In this document: positions 17,543 to 26,687 of the stretch, piece by piece
How the letters are laid out: each line of letters opens with the position of its first letter
Numbering within the stretch: position 1 is the stretch's first letter
Assembly: GCF_025583945.1 (NCBI RefSeq)
Contig: NZ_JAOEGU010000003.1
Location: 124,001-188,000, forward strand
Direction: 5' to 3'
DNA length: 64,000 nucleotides
Source: Methylobacter psychrophilus
Lineage (GTDB): Bacteria; Pseudomonadota; Gammaproteobacteria; Methylococcales; Methylomonadaceae
Made by a program: the position numbers and the translations under genes
The notes under the pieces: generated by a model
Database searches by the model: none
What the model was told of the DNA's origin: nothing
Seen by the model: the letters and a program-made list of their open reading frames with translations, nothing else

Positions 17543-17890
17543 TTATTGCGGTTGTTCAACGGCTTTTTGACCGGTTAATGCTTCATGTTTCTTTTGCCAT
17601 TTTTCATGACGCTGTTTTTTCAGCTCCGTCATTTTTGTTAGTTGCTCTTTGCTCAAAACAGCCTGTAATCGTGCTTGGGTTTCTTCGTGAATGATTTTTG
17701 ATTTTTCGCCCTGTTCTTTAAATAAGGCTTCTACTTTCGTTTTTTGCTCGGCCGTCAAGTCCAAACTCTTGGTCATATGTTCAATTCTGTTGCCATGATG
17801 GCCGCCAACATAATCTTTATCACCAGAAGATGCCGCCACAGTTAATGGAAGCGCCAATGCCATTGCCAGAATGATGATTTTCTTGTTCAT
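17543..17890 (-). CDS. Spy/CpxP-like periplasmic protein
   Basis: 115 residues. The N-terminal signal peptide is MNKKIIILAMALALPLTVAA. The mature protein is helical and very charged, with the LTxxQ-type sequence LDLTAEQKTKVEALF and a second LSKEQLTKMTEL. These are the hallmarks of Spy/CpxP, periplasmic chaperones or sensors of envelope stress. It is short by comparison with E. coli Spy (161 aa). It lies downstream of, and in the same direction as, the BaeSR-like pair, which in E. coli controls spy, so regulation by that system is likely. Confidence 0.8.
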   Translation of the reverse strand: MNKKIIILAMALALPLTVAASSGDKDYVGGHHGNRIEHMTKSLDLTAEQKTKVEALFKEQGEKSKIIHEETQARLQAVLSKEQLTKMTELKKQRHEKWQKKHEALTGQKAVEQPQ

Positions 17891-17919
17891 GTTTGCTCTC
17901 TCATTGATTTAAAGTTACC

Positions 17920-17935
17920 GAACAGTTCTCTGTTC
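17920..17935. promoter_or_regulatory. Small inverted repeat upstream of the Spy-like gene
   Basis: GAACAG (17920-17925) and CTGTTC (17930-17935) form a perfect dyad 30 bp before the start codon. It could be an operator or the base of a leader hairpin. No match to a known BaeR box was established. Confidence 0.3.
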
Positions 17936-18002
17936 TTGGTTATTACTTTAACGATGAAAAATGCAAAAAATTTGAAAACAATGTGCAAATAATGTGAATC
18001 TG

Positions 18003-18689
18003 TTAATCGACAACTCTGTCTTGGGGATCGTAACGATAGCCGGCACCATAAACCGAGTGAATCAATTCCTGATTTGGCAATAAATCAGTTAACTTTTTCC
18101 TCAGTTTTTTGATATGGCTATCAATAGTCCGATCAGAAACAATACGTTGATCGGGATAAATAAGATCCATTAATTTTGAACGTGAAAAAATACGCCCGGG
18201 TTGTTGATATAAAGCCTGTAACAACTGAAATTCGACCGTGGTTAATTCTATATCTTGCCCGCCAGCCAGTACCCGGAAACTGTTATGATCCAGCTTTAAA
18301 GCACTGGTGCCAGTCTCTATCATTGGCGCTTGTTGTCGACGTAACACCGCTTTAACACGGGCGACCATTTCACGAGGACTAAACGGTTTACAAATATAAT
18401 CATCCGCCCCCAGCTCCAGTCCCATCAAGCGGTCGATTTCTTCAATACGCGCAGTAATCATGATAATTGGCACGGTACTGAAGCGTCGAAGTTCACGACA
18501 AATATCCAGGCCATCACGACCGGGCAACATTAAATCCAGCAAGATTAAATCAGTGTGCTTTACTTTAAGCCACGGCAACACCTCCAAACCATTGCTTAAA
18601 AAATCGGTGTCAAAGCCGGCGTTTTGCAGATAATCGATTTGCAGGCGAGCCAGTTTTAATTCATCTTCTACAATCAGGATATGATTCAT
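18003..18689 (-). CDS. baeR: OmpR/BaeR-type response regulator
   Basis: 228 residues. The receiver domain has VEDE, phospho-acceptor Asp52 (LILLDLMLPGRDG), Thr79 and Lys101 (YICKPF). The C-terminal winged helix (about 130-222) contains LTTVEFQLLQALYQQPGRIFSR and DSHIKKLRKKL, typical of OmpR/PhoB regulators. It overlaps the kinase gene by four bases (ATGA). With the adjacent Spy-like gene the set resembles E. coli BaeSR-Spy, the envelope stress system. The symbol is given by resemblance; CpxR or other OmpR members are possible. Confidence 0.85.
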   Translation of the reverse strand: MNHILIVEDELKLARLQIDYLQNAGFDTDFLSNGLEVLPWLKVKHTDLILLDLMLPGRDGLDICRELRRFSTVPIIMITARIEEIDRLMGLELGADDYICKPFSPREMVARVKAVLRRQQAPMIETGTSALKLDHNSFRVLAGGQDIELTTVEFQLLQALYQQPGRIFSRSKLMDLIYPDQRIVSDRTIDSHIKKLRKKLTDLLPNQELIHSVYGAGYRYDPQDRVVD

Positions 18690-20128
18690 GAGCTAATCGG
18701 TAATTCAATGCGGATAGTAAGCCCTTTTAAAGGCGAAAGTTGTGCTTGTATCGTACCATTATGGGCCTCAACAATATTACTGCAAATCGCCAAACCGAGA
18801 CCGGCACCGCCATGATGGCGATTGCGTGAGCTTTCCAGCCGATAAAATCGATCAAATAATTTGAGTAGTTCGCTTTCGGGCACGCTAGGTGAACTATCAG
18901 AGAAGTTAAGCACCAGCTTATCGCCTTCCTGAAAAATGGTAACAGCCAACTGTCCATTATTATCGGTGTAATTGGCGCTATTGTTCAGCAGGTTTCGATA
19001 AAGTTGGGATAAGCGGTCTGGATCAGCATAAATACGGATAGAGCTGGTCAGTTTATTAGTCAGCTCAATAGTGATTTGTTTATTTTGAAATTCCGGTTTT
19101 AATGCTGCCAAATCTTCTTTTAATAGCTCCACCGGATCAACGTGTATTTTACGATAACTTAATGCACCTTGGTCGGACAGGGATAATTGATAAAGATCTT
19201 CCGTTAATCGATTAAGTCGCATGACATCACCAAATAGCGAATCAATAGCCTCAGCGGTAAGAGGTCGAATGCCATCTTGCAAGGCTTCCAATTCACCACG
19301 CAATATGGCCAGAGGGGTACGCAATTCATGAGAAATATCTGCCACCCAACGTCGCCTTACCTGTTCTGATTGCTCCAATGCTGCGGCCATATCATTAAAG
19401 TCTCGGGCCAATTGACCTAACTCATCGTTAGATTCGACGGGTAAGCGGCTATCATAACGACCTACAGCAAGCGCCTTTGCCGCTGTGGTGATACGCTTGA
19501 GTGGTCGCCCCAAGGTATAGGCCAGTAACCAGGCAAGAGCGGCCGATAATAAAATCATCAACAAGGCAATCCAGATAAAGGCTTCAGATTGCCGCTCCAT
19601 AAAGCGGACTTCACTGACCTGGTTAATTGTTTTGCCCGGTAAAAGCCCAAGAAAACCAACTGTTTTTTCTTGAAAAATAACTGGTTGTAAGGATAGTTGT
19701 GGTAAAGCTTCTTTACGGCCAAAAATAATCGTCTTGTCACTATTTAATAACATCGCTCGAAGCTCAAGTGGGATAAAGCGTTTTTTTACCGGTAAATCGG
19801 GTATTACCGGGGGCCAAATATTATTCGCTTCTTTCTGTGCCTGCTTGGCCCACAGTGGAGGGCGGTGATGGCCATGGGGATTGGACTGCCACAATAAATC
19901 AATCCATTTTTGCTTGTCAGTGGCAAGATTGCTCCAGCCCTGGTTACCGGCATAGTATTCGGTAAGCCCTTCAATCAAGTTTGTCACCTGTTCCTGCTGC
20001 CGCGTCTCTACAAATTCAGTAAAGCCTTGATTTAAAGACCAGCGCATAAAAACATACATCCCTGAAACGACCAGAAGCGTAGTCATCAGAAACGTTAAAA
20101 ATAATTTGGCCCGGATTGTTTTATGCAT
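18686..20128 (-). CDS. baeS: BaeS-like sensor histidine kinase
   Basis: 480 residues from the ATG at 20128 (MHKTIRAKLFLTFLM). The longer frame to 20251 adds a poorly folded leader and was rejected, as E. coli BaeS has 467. Domains: TM1 (about 8-30), a periplasmic domain of about 145 residues, TM2 (about 182-204), HAMP (GRPLKRITTAAKALAVGRYDSRL), HisKA with VADISHELRTPLAILRGEL (phospho-His), then HATPase with NSANYTDN and HGGAGLGLAI. It senses envelope stress and phosphorylates the adjacent regulator. It is divergent from hemP across a 385-bp region. Confidence 0.87.
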   Translation of the reverse strand: MHKTIRAKLFLTFLMTTLLVVSGMYVFMRWSLNQGFTEFVETRQQEQVTNLIEGLTEYYAGNQGWSNLATDKQKWIDLLWQSNPHGHHRPPLWAKQAQKEANNIWPPVIPDLPVKKRFIPLELRAMLLNSDKTIIFGRKEALPQLSLQPVIFQEKTVGFLGLLPGKTINQVSEVRFMERQSEAFIWIALLMILLSAALAWLLAYTLGRPLKRITTAAKALAVGRYDSRLPVESNDELGQLARDFNDMAAALEQSEQVRRRWVADISHELRTPLAILRGELEALQDGIRPLTAEAIDSLFGDVMRLNRLTEDLYQLSLSDQGALSYRKIHVDPVELLKEDLAALKPEFQNKQITIELTNKLTSSIRIYADPDRLSQLYRNLLNNSANYTDNNGQLAVTIFQEGDKLVLNFSDSSPSVPESELLKLFDRFYRLESSRNRHHGGAGLGLAICSNIVEAHNGTIQAQLSPLKGLTIRIELPISS

Positions 20129-20513
20129 GGATACATTCCCAATAATGAATAACCTATTGTTATCATTAACTGTGCAAGAATTATGAACATAGTGATTATC
20201 AAAAATTAAACTTTCAAATTTTCTCATGAAAATCAGAGCTATCCTATTCAATAAATAGAATTTATTTATCTGAAGTATTGTTTGTTTTCAAAAAACCATA
20301 ACAAATAAAAACTCTATTACCTACAAATAACAATCATTATCATTTACAGGCAAGAGTTCTTTTGCTATTATTGCCACACCTGTTTAGTCACCCAATAGTC
20401 GAATTAGTACATGTCTATTAACTTCTTGTCAGTGACATCAACATGCCAGAAACCACACCAACAGAGTTAATGTAATTAAACTGATTAAATAAACAACTTA
20501 TGTACTTATAAAA
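20129..20513. promoter_or_regulatory. Divergent regulatory region between baeS and hemP
   Basis: 385 bp of AT-rich DNA without a gene. It contains one clear Fur-box-like site at 20323 on the hemP side. The ORF that extends the kinase upstream (20129-20251) is not convincing. No hairpin with a T-run is seen. Confidence 0.5.
20323..20341. promoter_or_regulatory. fur box: Fur box upstream of hemP-tonB-exbBD
   Basis: 19 bases matching the Fur consensus (GATAATGATAATCATTATC) at 14 positions, with the whole right half ATCATTATC intact. It stands about 170 bp before hemP. It predicts iron repression of hemP and the TonB system. Confidence 0.7.
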
Positions 20514-20705
20514 ATGAAAATCCCCCTTAACAATCAGGTATCTGGTTTAACCAAATCGCAAGACAGGCGCGAAATTGCAACTGCCAAACCTCGATTTAAC
20601 TGTCAACAACTGTTTGGTACGCAAAATGAAATTATTATCGAGCATCAGGGTGACGACTATCGTCTTCGCATTACCAGTAACGGCAAACTGATTTTGACCA
20701 AATAG
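20514..20705 (+). CDS. hemP: Hemin uptake protein HemP
   Basis: 63 residues. The C-terminal half fits HemP: CQQLFG, EIIIEHQGDDYRLRIT, then NGKLILTK at the end. HemP is a small cytoplasmic protein found upstream of heme or siderophore uptake genes in proteobacteria and is reported to activate uptake genes in some species. It lies in front of tonB-exbB-exbD, 89 bp apart, behind a Fur box. No good ribosome site precedes the ATG, so the start is less certain than the identity. Confidence 0.85.
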   Translation: MKIPLNNQVSGLTKSQDRREIATAKPRFNCQQLFGTQNEIIIEHQGDDYRLRITSNGKLILTK

Positions 20706-20794
20706 TTCGAACCCGCTTATTAGCGGCACAGCCAGCCACCTTGCCTATTTGCACAGGAAGCCAGCCAGCCTTCATTTAAATTCAAGGTATGGTT

Positions 20795-21646
20795 ATGACA
20801 GTACATTTTCTAAAGAAATCAGATTTTTCAACTTCAGCACAAAACCTTGGTCCGGCTCCAAGCAATCAACGACCCGTTACCAGACTATTCACTGTTGTTA
20901 ACAGTAGCAACACACATCCTGATACAACCGCCACAAATCACCCCAATAAACAACATATTAGCCTGAATTTACACTCGCCGCTAAAGCGCAGCGAATACCT
21001 GCTTGGCATTTTGGTAACCCTGGTACTACATCTATTATGGTTTGTTACGACTCCGATGGCCGAAACCAGGCAAACCATCACACCGCCAAAACCCATCATG
21101 GTGGAATGGCTTGGCAATTCACCATCTCATGCAGAACCCGTCAAACCTACACCCCAACCTAAACAGGTTACTGTAAAACCAACCGTCAAACCCAAACTAA
21201 AACCTAAAAAAATAGCTGCTTCTAAACCAGTCATCGCCGCACCTAGCCCGGAAGTAGAATCGACTATGACACAGTCACAAAATACTCTTGCAGAGTCACC
21301 GACAGTTGCGACAGTCAATGCGATACCCGTTATATCAGATAGTACAGCCAACGATGTGCCGGTAACGCTACCAAATCTTAATGCTGACTATCTAAATAAC
21401 CCGGCACCGGATTACCCCCCTGCTTCACGCGAACTTGGTGAACAAGGCCGGGTGCTACTACGTGCCATGATCAATAGCGATGGCACTGTTGCACAAGTAG
21501 TACTGCGAAAAAGTAGCGGCTTCAACCGGCTGGACCAAGCAGCACTGGATACCGTTAAAAAATGGCGATTTGTTCCTGCTCAGCGCGGCGAACAGAAAAT
21601 ATCGGCTTGGATTGTAGTACCCGTTGCATTTTCACTTGAAGGATAA
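20795..21646 (+). CDS. tonB: TonB energy transducer with N-terminal cytoplasmic extension
   Basis: 283 residues from the ATG at 20795, chosen because AAGG is 7 bases upstream; the ATG at 20789 is too close to it. A single membrane helix (YLLGILVTLVLHLLWFV) starts only at about residue 66, so a cytoplasmic extension of about 65 residues precedes it. Then comes a Pro/Lys-rich periplasmic span (KPTVKPKLKPKK). The TonB C-terminal domain (about 190-283) has YPPASRELGEQGRVLLR and DQAALDTVKKWRFVPA. It carries proton-motive energy from ExbBD to outer-membrane receptors such as the two downstream. Confidence 0.9.
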   Translation: MTVHFLKKSDFSTSAQNLGPAPSNQRPVTRLFTVVNSSNTHPDTTATNHPNKQHISLNLHSPLKRSEYLLGILVTLVLHLLWFVTTPMAETRQTITPPKPIMVEWLGNSPSHAEPVKPTPQPKQVTVKPTVKPKLKPKKIAASKPVIAAPSPEVESTMTQSQNTLAESPTVATVNAIPVISDSTANDVPVTLPNLNADYLNNPAPDYPPASRELGEQGRVLLRAMINSDGTVAQVVLRKSSGFNRLDQAALDTVKKWRFVPAQRGEQKISAWIVVPVAFSLEG

Positions 21647-21650
21647 ATAT

Positions 21651-22340
21651 ATGGATTTCAAACATTTTTTAATACAAAACGACACAGTAGGGCTGTTTCT
21701 GTTTGGCATGCTGATCTTTATGTCGATGGCCAGTTGGTATTTTATTGTTATCAAGGCATGGCAAGTCAGGCGGACACGCCATCGCAGCGAGCAATTTTTA
21801 AATACTTTTTGGGATTCTGCTTCGTTGGATGAAGTAGCGAAATCACTGAAGCAACATCCGGGCAGCGAACCGTTTGGGCATTTGACCAGCCATGCCATCG
21901 CGGCTGCCCGACACCATGCCGTTCATGGTGCGCATCGACTGCATGAGGCAGGCTCTTCCACCGAATTTTTAACGCGTGCCATCCGCCGTATTATCGATGA
22001 GGAAACCGCACATCTGGAATGGGGCTTAACCGCGCTGGCATCAATTGCCAGCACCGCACCCTTTGTCGGTTTGTTTGGCACGGTATGGGGAGTTTACCAC
22101 GCTCTGATCGGTATTGGCCAAAGCGGTCTGGGCACACTCGACCAAATTGCCGGACCGGTCGGCGAAGCTTTGATCATGACAGGTTTAGGGCTAGCCGTCG
22201 CTATCCCTGCAGTGCTGGCTTACAACGATTGCTCCCGATCCAACCGACTGGTTCTGGCAAAGCTGGATGCTTTTGCCCACGACTTATTTGCTTTTCTAAC
22301 CACAGGTGCGTCTGTACCGCTTAATTCAGAAGCAGAGTAA
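21651..22340 (+). CDS. exbB: ExbB proton channel subunit
   Basis: 229 residues from the ATG at 21651 (MDFKHFLIQND). Three membrane helices are visible: about 12-38, 127-150 and 165-190. The MotA/TolQ/ExbB signature is present: LASIASTAPFVGLFGTVWGVYHAL and GPVGEALIMTGLGLAVAIPAVLAYN. It forms the pentameric inner-membrane channel that powers TonB. The start lies 4 bases after the tonB stop, and the stop overlaps exbD by one base (TAATG), so the three are translated together. Confidence 0.93.
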   Translation: MDFKHFLIQNDTVGLFLFGMLIFMSMASWYFIVIKAWQVRRTRHRSEQFLNTFWDSASLDEVAKSLKQHPGSEPFGHLTSHAIAAARHHAVHGAHRLHEAGSSTEFLTRAIRRIIDEETAHLEWGLTALASIASTAPFVGLFGTVWGVYHALIGIGQSGLGTLDQIAGPVGEALIMTGLGLAVAIPAVLAYNDCSRSNRLVLAKLDAFAHDLFAFLTTGASVPLNSEAE

Positions 22341-22765
22341 TGGCATTCGGCGGTTTCGATCAAAGTAAAAACACCCACCCTGTCGCCGAAATCAATATGG
22401 TGCCACTGATTGATGTGATGCTGGTGCTGCTGATCATTTTTATGATCACAGCACCGATGATGACGCACACGGTGAAAATCGACTTACCCAAAGCTGGCAG
22501 TCAGGCGCAATCAGAACAACCTGAACATATTGCCTTATCCATCAATATTGACGAGCAGTTATTTTGGAACGAAATACCGGTAACACGTACAGAACTACAA
22601 CAACACTTATTGGAAATCGCCGTACAACTGCCGCAACCGGAATTGCATATCAGAGCTGACCAAGCCGCACCATATCGACTTGTTGCCGAAACCCTGGTTG
22701 ATGCAACCAAGGCTGGTATTACCCACATCGGTTTTGTTTCGGAGCCAGATACTAATAACCAATAA
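22340..22765 (+). CDS. exbD: ExbD biopolymer transport protein
   Basis: 141 residues. A single N-terminal membrane helix (MVPLIDVMLVLLIIFMITAPMM) carries the essential Asp of the TolR/ExbD family (LIDVML) and is followed by a periplasmic domain with INIDEQLFWNE and DQAAPYRLVAETLVDA. It is the proton-handling partner of ExbB. The TAATG overlap with exbB ensures balanced synthesis. The next gene, a TonB-dependent receptor, begins 72 bp later, so the energy system and its client are probably on one transcript. Confidence 0.93.
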   Translation: MAFGGFDQSKNTHPVAEINMVPLIDVMLVLLIIFMITAPMMTHTVKIDLPKAGSQAQSEQPEHIALSINIDEQLFWNEIPVTRTELQQHLLEIAVQLPQPELHIRADQAAPYRLVAETLVDATKAGITHIGFVSEPDTNNQ

Positions 22766-22837
22766 CACAACCATCAGCCACCCCGCATTTTCCGCCAGGC
22801 AGCCATTTACTTTTTAAGCAACAAAAGCGGGAAACGT

Positions 22838-25003
22838 ATGTATCAAAAAAATGCAAAAATAAAAAACAGCTGGTTACTGGGGGCTTTGTTACCGTTGGGA
22901 GCAGTATTAAGCGGTATGGTAGTCGCGGCTGAACCGGTCGAGAAACCCACAGTAAATGAAGAGCAGGAAATCATCCTGAAGGACGTTAAAGTTAAGGCGG
23001 TGCGCAGTAAAAAACCCAATATAATTAAAGGCTATCAAGCCAAAAGCAACACTACGGCCGTTAAAACCGACACTGCCCTGATCGACCTCCCGCAGTCAAT
23101 TACGGTTATTTCGCAAGAATTAATCAAGGACCAAAACATGCAGAGCATAGCCGATACCGTTCGCTATGTACCTGGTGTTAGTATCGCTCAAGGTGAAGGT
23201 AGGCGAGATAACCCGATTTTTCGTGGCAACAGTTCAAGTTCAGATATGTATGTCGATGGCATACGCGATGACGTACAGTATTATCGTGATCTTTACAACA
23301 TCGAAAGGGTTGACGTTCTGAAAGGCCCCAACGCGATGATTTTTGGTCGCGGCGGCTCGGGCGGCTTGATTAACCGCGCTACGAAACAGGCCAACTGGAA
23401 TACTGGCCGCGAAATGAATATACAGTTTGGTTCCTTCGATAAATACCGGTTAACAGGGGACGTTGATCAAGCAATTAATGACAACTTTGCCGTGCGCCTA
23501 ACCAGTATGTGGGAAAATTCCCGCAGTTACAGGGACGGCTATAACGCCGAACGCTGGGGGGTTAATCCCACGGCATCTTGGCGTCCCAACGACCAGACTA
23601 AAGTAACGTTAGGCTATGAGCATTACGAGGACAACAGAACAGCAGATCGTGGTATTTCCTCGTTCAATGGTCGGCCAATTAACACCGATGCCTCTACGTT
23701 TTTTGGGGATCCGGATCGTAGTCCAAGCGGGGTAAAGGTTGATTCTTTCAGTGCAATAATTGATCATGACTTCGGTAGCGGTGTCTCGGTTCGTAATAGC
23801 AGTCGTTACGCTAGTTATGATCAGTTCGCTCAAAATATATTTCCTGGCGCGGTCAACGCCGCAGGAGAACAGGTCGCGATCGTAGCCTATAACAGCACTA
23901 CCCAACGTGAGAATTTGTTTAACCAAACCGATTTGACCTTTTCGCTGCACACTGGGCCTTTCAAGCATAAGTTTCTGACCGGAGCCGAGTTTGGTCGCCA
24001 GGAAACCGATAACTTCAGGAACTCTGGTTTATTTGGTCCTAATGCTGATAAGACGTCGGCCCTTGTTCCCTTGATCAATCCAAGATATAACGGCGCTGTC
24101 GCTTTCAAGCATGGAACCACGGACGCGAATAATAACGGCGTTGCAACTACCGCTGCAGGTTATGTGCAGGATCAGATTGAATTAACGCAGCATTGGCAAG
24201 CTATCGTGGGGGTACGCTATGATCGCTTTGATGTCGATTTCCAGAATAAAAACAATGGTCAAAATATTACCACTGCCAACAATTTGGTGTCGCCACGCGG
24301 TGGTTTGCTCTACAAGCCTTTTGACAACTTCTCCTTGTATACCAATTACAGCATCGCCTATGTACCGAGGGCCGGCGAACAACTATCATCGCTTACACTG
24401 AGTAATCAAGCACTAGAGCCGGAAGAATTCAGAAATTACGAAGTGGGTGCCAAATGGGATATTGTCCCCGATATGTCGGCGACTCTGGCACTTTATCAAC
24501 TTGATCGCCTCAATGCCCTTGCTACTGACCCCAATAATTCAGCGCTATCGTTTTTGGTCGATGGCCAGCGTACACGCGGGATAGAACTGGGCCTAAATGG
24601 TAACATTACCGATGCATGGAAAGTCTTTGGCGGTTATGCCTACCAAAATGGCGATATCACCAAAAGTATCTCAAGCTCCGCCTTGGCAGGTGCAACTCTG
24701 GCGCAAGTACCGGAACACTCTTTTTCTCTGTGGAATCGTTATGACATTAGCCAACAATGGGGCGTCGGCTTGGGCTCGATATACCGCGGTAAAATGTATG
24801 CTGCCACTGACAACAAGGTCATCCTACCGGGTTTCCTGCGTTTCGATGCAGCCGTTTACTACAAGGCTACTAAAAATATTCAACTGCAAGTGAATATCGA
24901 AAACCTGTTTGACAAACAGTATTACGCTTCGGCCCACAGTAACAACAATATCACGCCAGGATCACCAATTGCTGTTAACGGCGGAGTCACTATAAAGTTT
25001 TAG
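22838..25003 (+). CDS. TonB-dependent siderophore receptor, Fiu/PiuA-like (copy 1)
   Basis: 721 residues. The signal peptide is 1 to about 31 (ALLPLGAVLSGMVVAAE). The plug domain is about 60-190, with LPQSITVISQELIKDQ, RYVPGV, YVDGIRDDVQYYRDLYNIERVDVLKGPN and FGRGGSGG. A 22-strand barrel follows, ending in a terminal aromatic (VTIKF). It resembles the catecholate receptors Fiu and PiuA. GGGAAACG precedes the start. It lies directly after tonB-exbBD and near a PepSY protein and a piuC remnant, the usual partners of PiuA. The exact ligand is unknown. It is a paralogue of the receptor at 26.7 kb. Confidence 0.9.
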   Translation: MYQKNAKIKNSWLLGALLPLGAVLSGMVVAAEPVEKPTVNEEQEIILKDVKVKAVRSKKPNIIKGYQAKSNTTAVKTDTALIDLPQSITVISQELIKDQNMQSIADTVRYVPGVSIAQGEGRRDNPIFRGNSSSSDMYVDGIRDDVQYYRDLYNIERVDVLKGPNAMIFGRGGSGGLINRATKQANWNTGREMNIQFGSFDKYRLTGDVDQAINDNFAVRLTSMWENSRSYRDGYNAERWGVNPTASWRPNDQTKVTLGYEHYEDNRTADRGISSFNGRPINTDASTFFGDPDRSPSGVKVDSFSAIIDHDFGSGVSVRNSSRYASYDQFAQNIFPGAVNAAGEQVAIVAYNSTTQRENLFNQTDLTFSLHTGPFKHKFLTGAEFGRQETDNFRNSGLFGPNADKTSALVPLINPRYNGAVAFKHGTTDANNNGVATTAAGYVQDQIELTQHWQAIVGVRYDRFDVDFQNKNNGQNITTANNLVSPRGGLLYKPFDNFSLYTNYSIAYVPRAGEQLSSLTLSNQALEPEEFRNYEVGAKWDIVPDMSATLALYQLDRLNALATDPNNSALSFLVDGQRTRGIELGLNGNITDAWKVFGGYAYQNGDITKSISSSALAGATLAQVPEHSFSLWNRYDISQQWGVGLGSIYRGKMYAATDNKVILPGFLRFDAAVYYKATKNIQLQVNIENLFDKQYYASAHSNNNITPGSPIAVNGGVTIKF

Positions 25004-25320
25004 TAATCCTTATGCTTCATTAGCACTGGTGAGAAGCAATAAAATCGATTACAAAACAAACCCAATTATTTTCATAAACTATGGTAGCTTACAGGATAAG
25101 TCAATGAACCCACTTGCCCAACCATACTTTTAGGGCGGCTCTTATTCAGGACATTCTGATTAAGATGATAGTTATACCCATAAAAGCTGGAACCTAGTTA
25201 AATCAGCAAACTGGTTTCTTGCCTTCGTAGAGAAGATGTTTTTTCAGATGCCTTGGGCTTCAACTAATTCTATGAACCTCATAATAAATATTAACCTATT
25301 CAAACTTGAAAAAATAAACA
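25004..25320. other. Non-coding gap between receptor 1 and the PepSY gene
   Basis: 317 bp with no supported ORF. It starts with a weak stem (GCTTC..GAAGC followed by AATAAAA) that might end the receptor transcript. It contains one copy of the TATACCCATAAAA..GG motif (25173-25190) also found twice before sps. Nothing else is recognisable. Confidence 0.4.
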
Positions 25321-26016
25321 ATGAATGTTCCAAACACTATCGTGCCACCACCCCATAAACCTTCAGGCGGCTATTTATTCCTCCCCAAACGCTTGTCGCG
25401 CGGGACCTTTCTGAAATGGCTGCGCCGAACCCATGCCTGGGTAGGGTTGTGGGGTGCAGCACTAGGATTATTATTTGGATTTTCCGGCATTTTACTCAAT
25501 CACCGTGACGTTATGAAAATCCCGATCGGTAGAATGGAACAACAGGAAATTCAACTGGCGCTACCGGAACCACGCCCTGGGGATCCTAAAGCTATGGCGG
25601 CTTGGCTCGGGCAATCCTTGGGACTAACCACCAATCACGCCAAAATACAGCAAGAAGCCAGAAAAATGGTGATCTGGAACGATGTCCAGTTTCAACAGCC
25701 ATCACTCTGGAAAATCACTGTGCGTAATCCTAAACGAATGATGCAAGCCGAATACTGGGAAGGTAATGCCTTTGTCAGCGTCAAACAAGGTGAAGGCAAT
25801 TTATTATCGGTACTGACTAATCTACATAAAGGTACGGGTATGGGAGTGGGCTGGGTACTGCTAGTAGATACCTTAGCTGGCGGCTTGATACTATTGAGTT
25901 TGACTGGCACCCTGCTATGGACGGGGCTGCACGGCAAACGACTGGCAGCCGCAGGTCTTGGTTTCGGTTCGTTAGGGTTGGCGATATTTTTCGCATTGCA
26001 AGCCATTGAAGGCTAA
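25321..26016 (+). CDS. PepSY-associated membrane protein
   Basis: 231 residues. Residues about 28-60 (FLKWLRRTHAWVGLWGAALGLLFGFSGILLNHR) show the PepSY-TM signature with a first membrane helix. A periplasmic PepSY-like segment follows (PKAMAAWLGQSL, MVIWNDVQFQQPSLWKIT), and the last 60 residues form two more helices (LVDTLAGGLILLSLTGTLLW). Such proteins accompany siderophore receptors, as with PiuB-type proteins, and may act in reductive iron release. The position between two receptors supports an iron role. Confidence 0.85.
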   Translation: MNVPNTIVPPPHKPSGGYLFLPKRLSRGTFLKWLRRTHAWVGLWGAALGLLFGFSGILLNHRDVMKIPIGRMEQQEIQLALPEPRPGDPKAMAAWLGQSLGLTTNHAKIQQEARKMVIWNDVQFQQPSLWKITVRNPKRMMQAEYWEGNAFVSVKQGEGNLLSVLTNLHKGTGMGVGWVLLVDTLAGGLILLSLTGTLLWTGLHGKRLAAAGLGFGSLGLAIFFALQAIEG

Positions 26017-26068
26017 ACTGTGTTGGTAGGAATTTCGAAATTCCGTTACAGTGAAACCGATAGCTTAA

Positions 26069-26533
26069 ATCAAAATACGTTATTTTTTATCGGTGGCGCT
26101 GCCGAAGCAGATTTTTCCGCCGCTATTTAATCGTTACGAAGGCGGAGACAACATCTCCGACAATCATATTAATAAGACCTATCCACTACTGTCATGTCAC
26201 AAGCCGGCAGCTACGTACCGACTATATTTTTATGCGATCCTGATTACCATGGTGGTGAACTGTTTATAGAAGACACATACGACGAACATCATGTCAAATT
26301 GACTGTAAAGTACACCCATATTTCAATCTGCATCCTATAAAGGCGGGGTTGGCAGCGTTTTCCTGAAAAAAAACATGATCCGTGCAACTGAACGCCGCCA
26401 TCTATCGTTTGAAATAAACCTGCCGATACTGGAATTACTAAACACTAATAACGATAGCGCTTCAAGGGCCAACCTGCCTGATTGCCACTATAATTTACGC
26501 GACTATCAAGAAATCATTAATAGCGCTTGTTAG
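26069..26533 (+). pseudogene. piuC: PKHD-type hydroxylase PiuC/YbiX remnant (frameshifted)
   Basis: The PiuC sequence can be read in order across three frames. From 26072: ALPKQIFPPLFNRYEGG, then DNHIN, where the family has an HxD iron ligand. From 26224: FLCDPDYHGGELFIEDTY and HHVKL, ending at a stop at 26338. From 26313: NLHPIKAGLAAFS. From 26375: MIRATERRHLSFEI ... HYNLRDYQEII, stopping at 26531. The order and spacing match the central and C-terminal parts of this Fe(II)/2-oxoglutarate dioxygenase, which usually sits beside Fiu/PiuA receptors. At least three frameshifts, loss of the first 60-80 residues and the HxD to HIN change show it is dead. Confidence 0.85.
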
Positions 26534-26641
26534 TCCGATCAGTACAAAAATTCAGCACCAAAAGCCTATAAGAGGACTCCATTATAAAAATCGTTGAAAT
26601 TCAAAACTACCAATTTAATATAAACAGTTTACTTTATTAAT

Positions 26642-26660
26642 GAGAACGATTATCATTGAG
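26642..26660. promoter_or_regulatory. fur box: Fur box before receptor 2
   Basis: 19 bases that match the Fur consensus at 13 positions, centred on ACGATTATCATT. It covers the first ATG of the longer frame (26640), so translation must start later, at 26688. Predicts iron repression. Confidence 0.6.
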
Positions 26661-26687
26661 ACAAATAATAATTATTGTTTCTATCTT

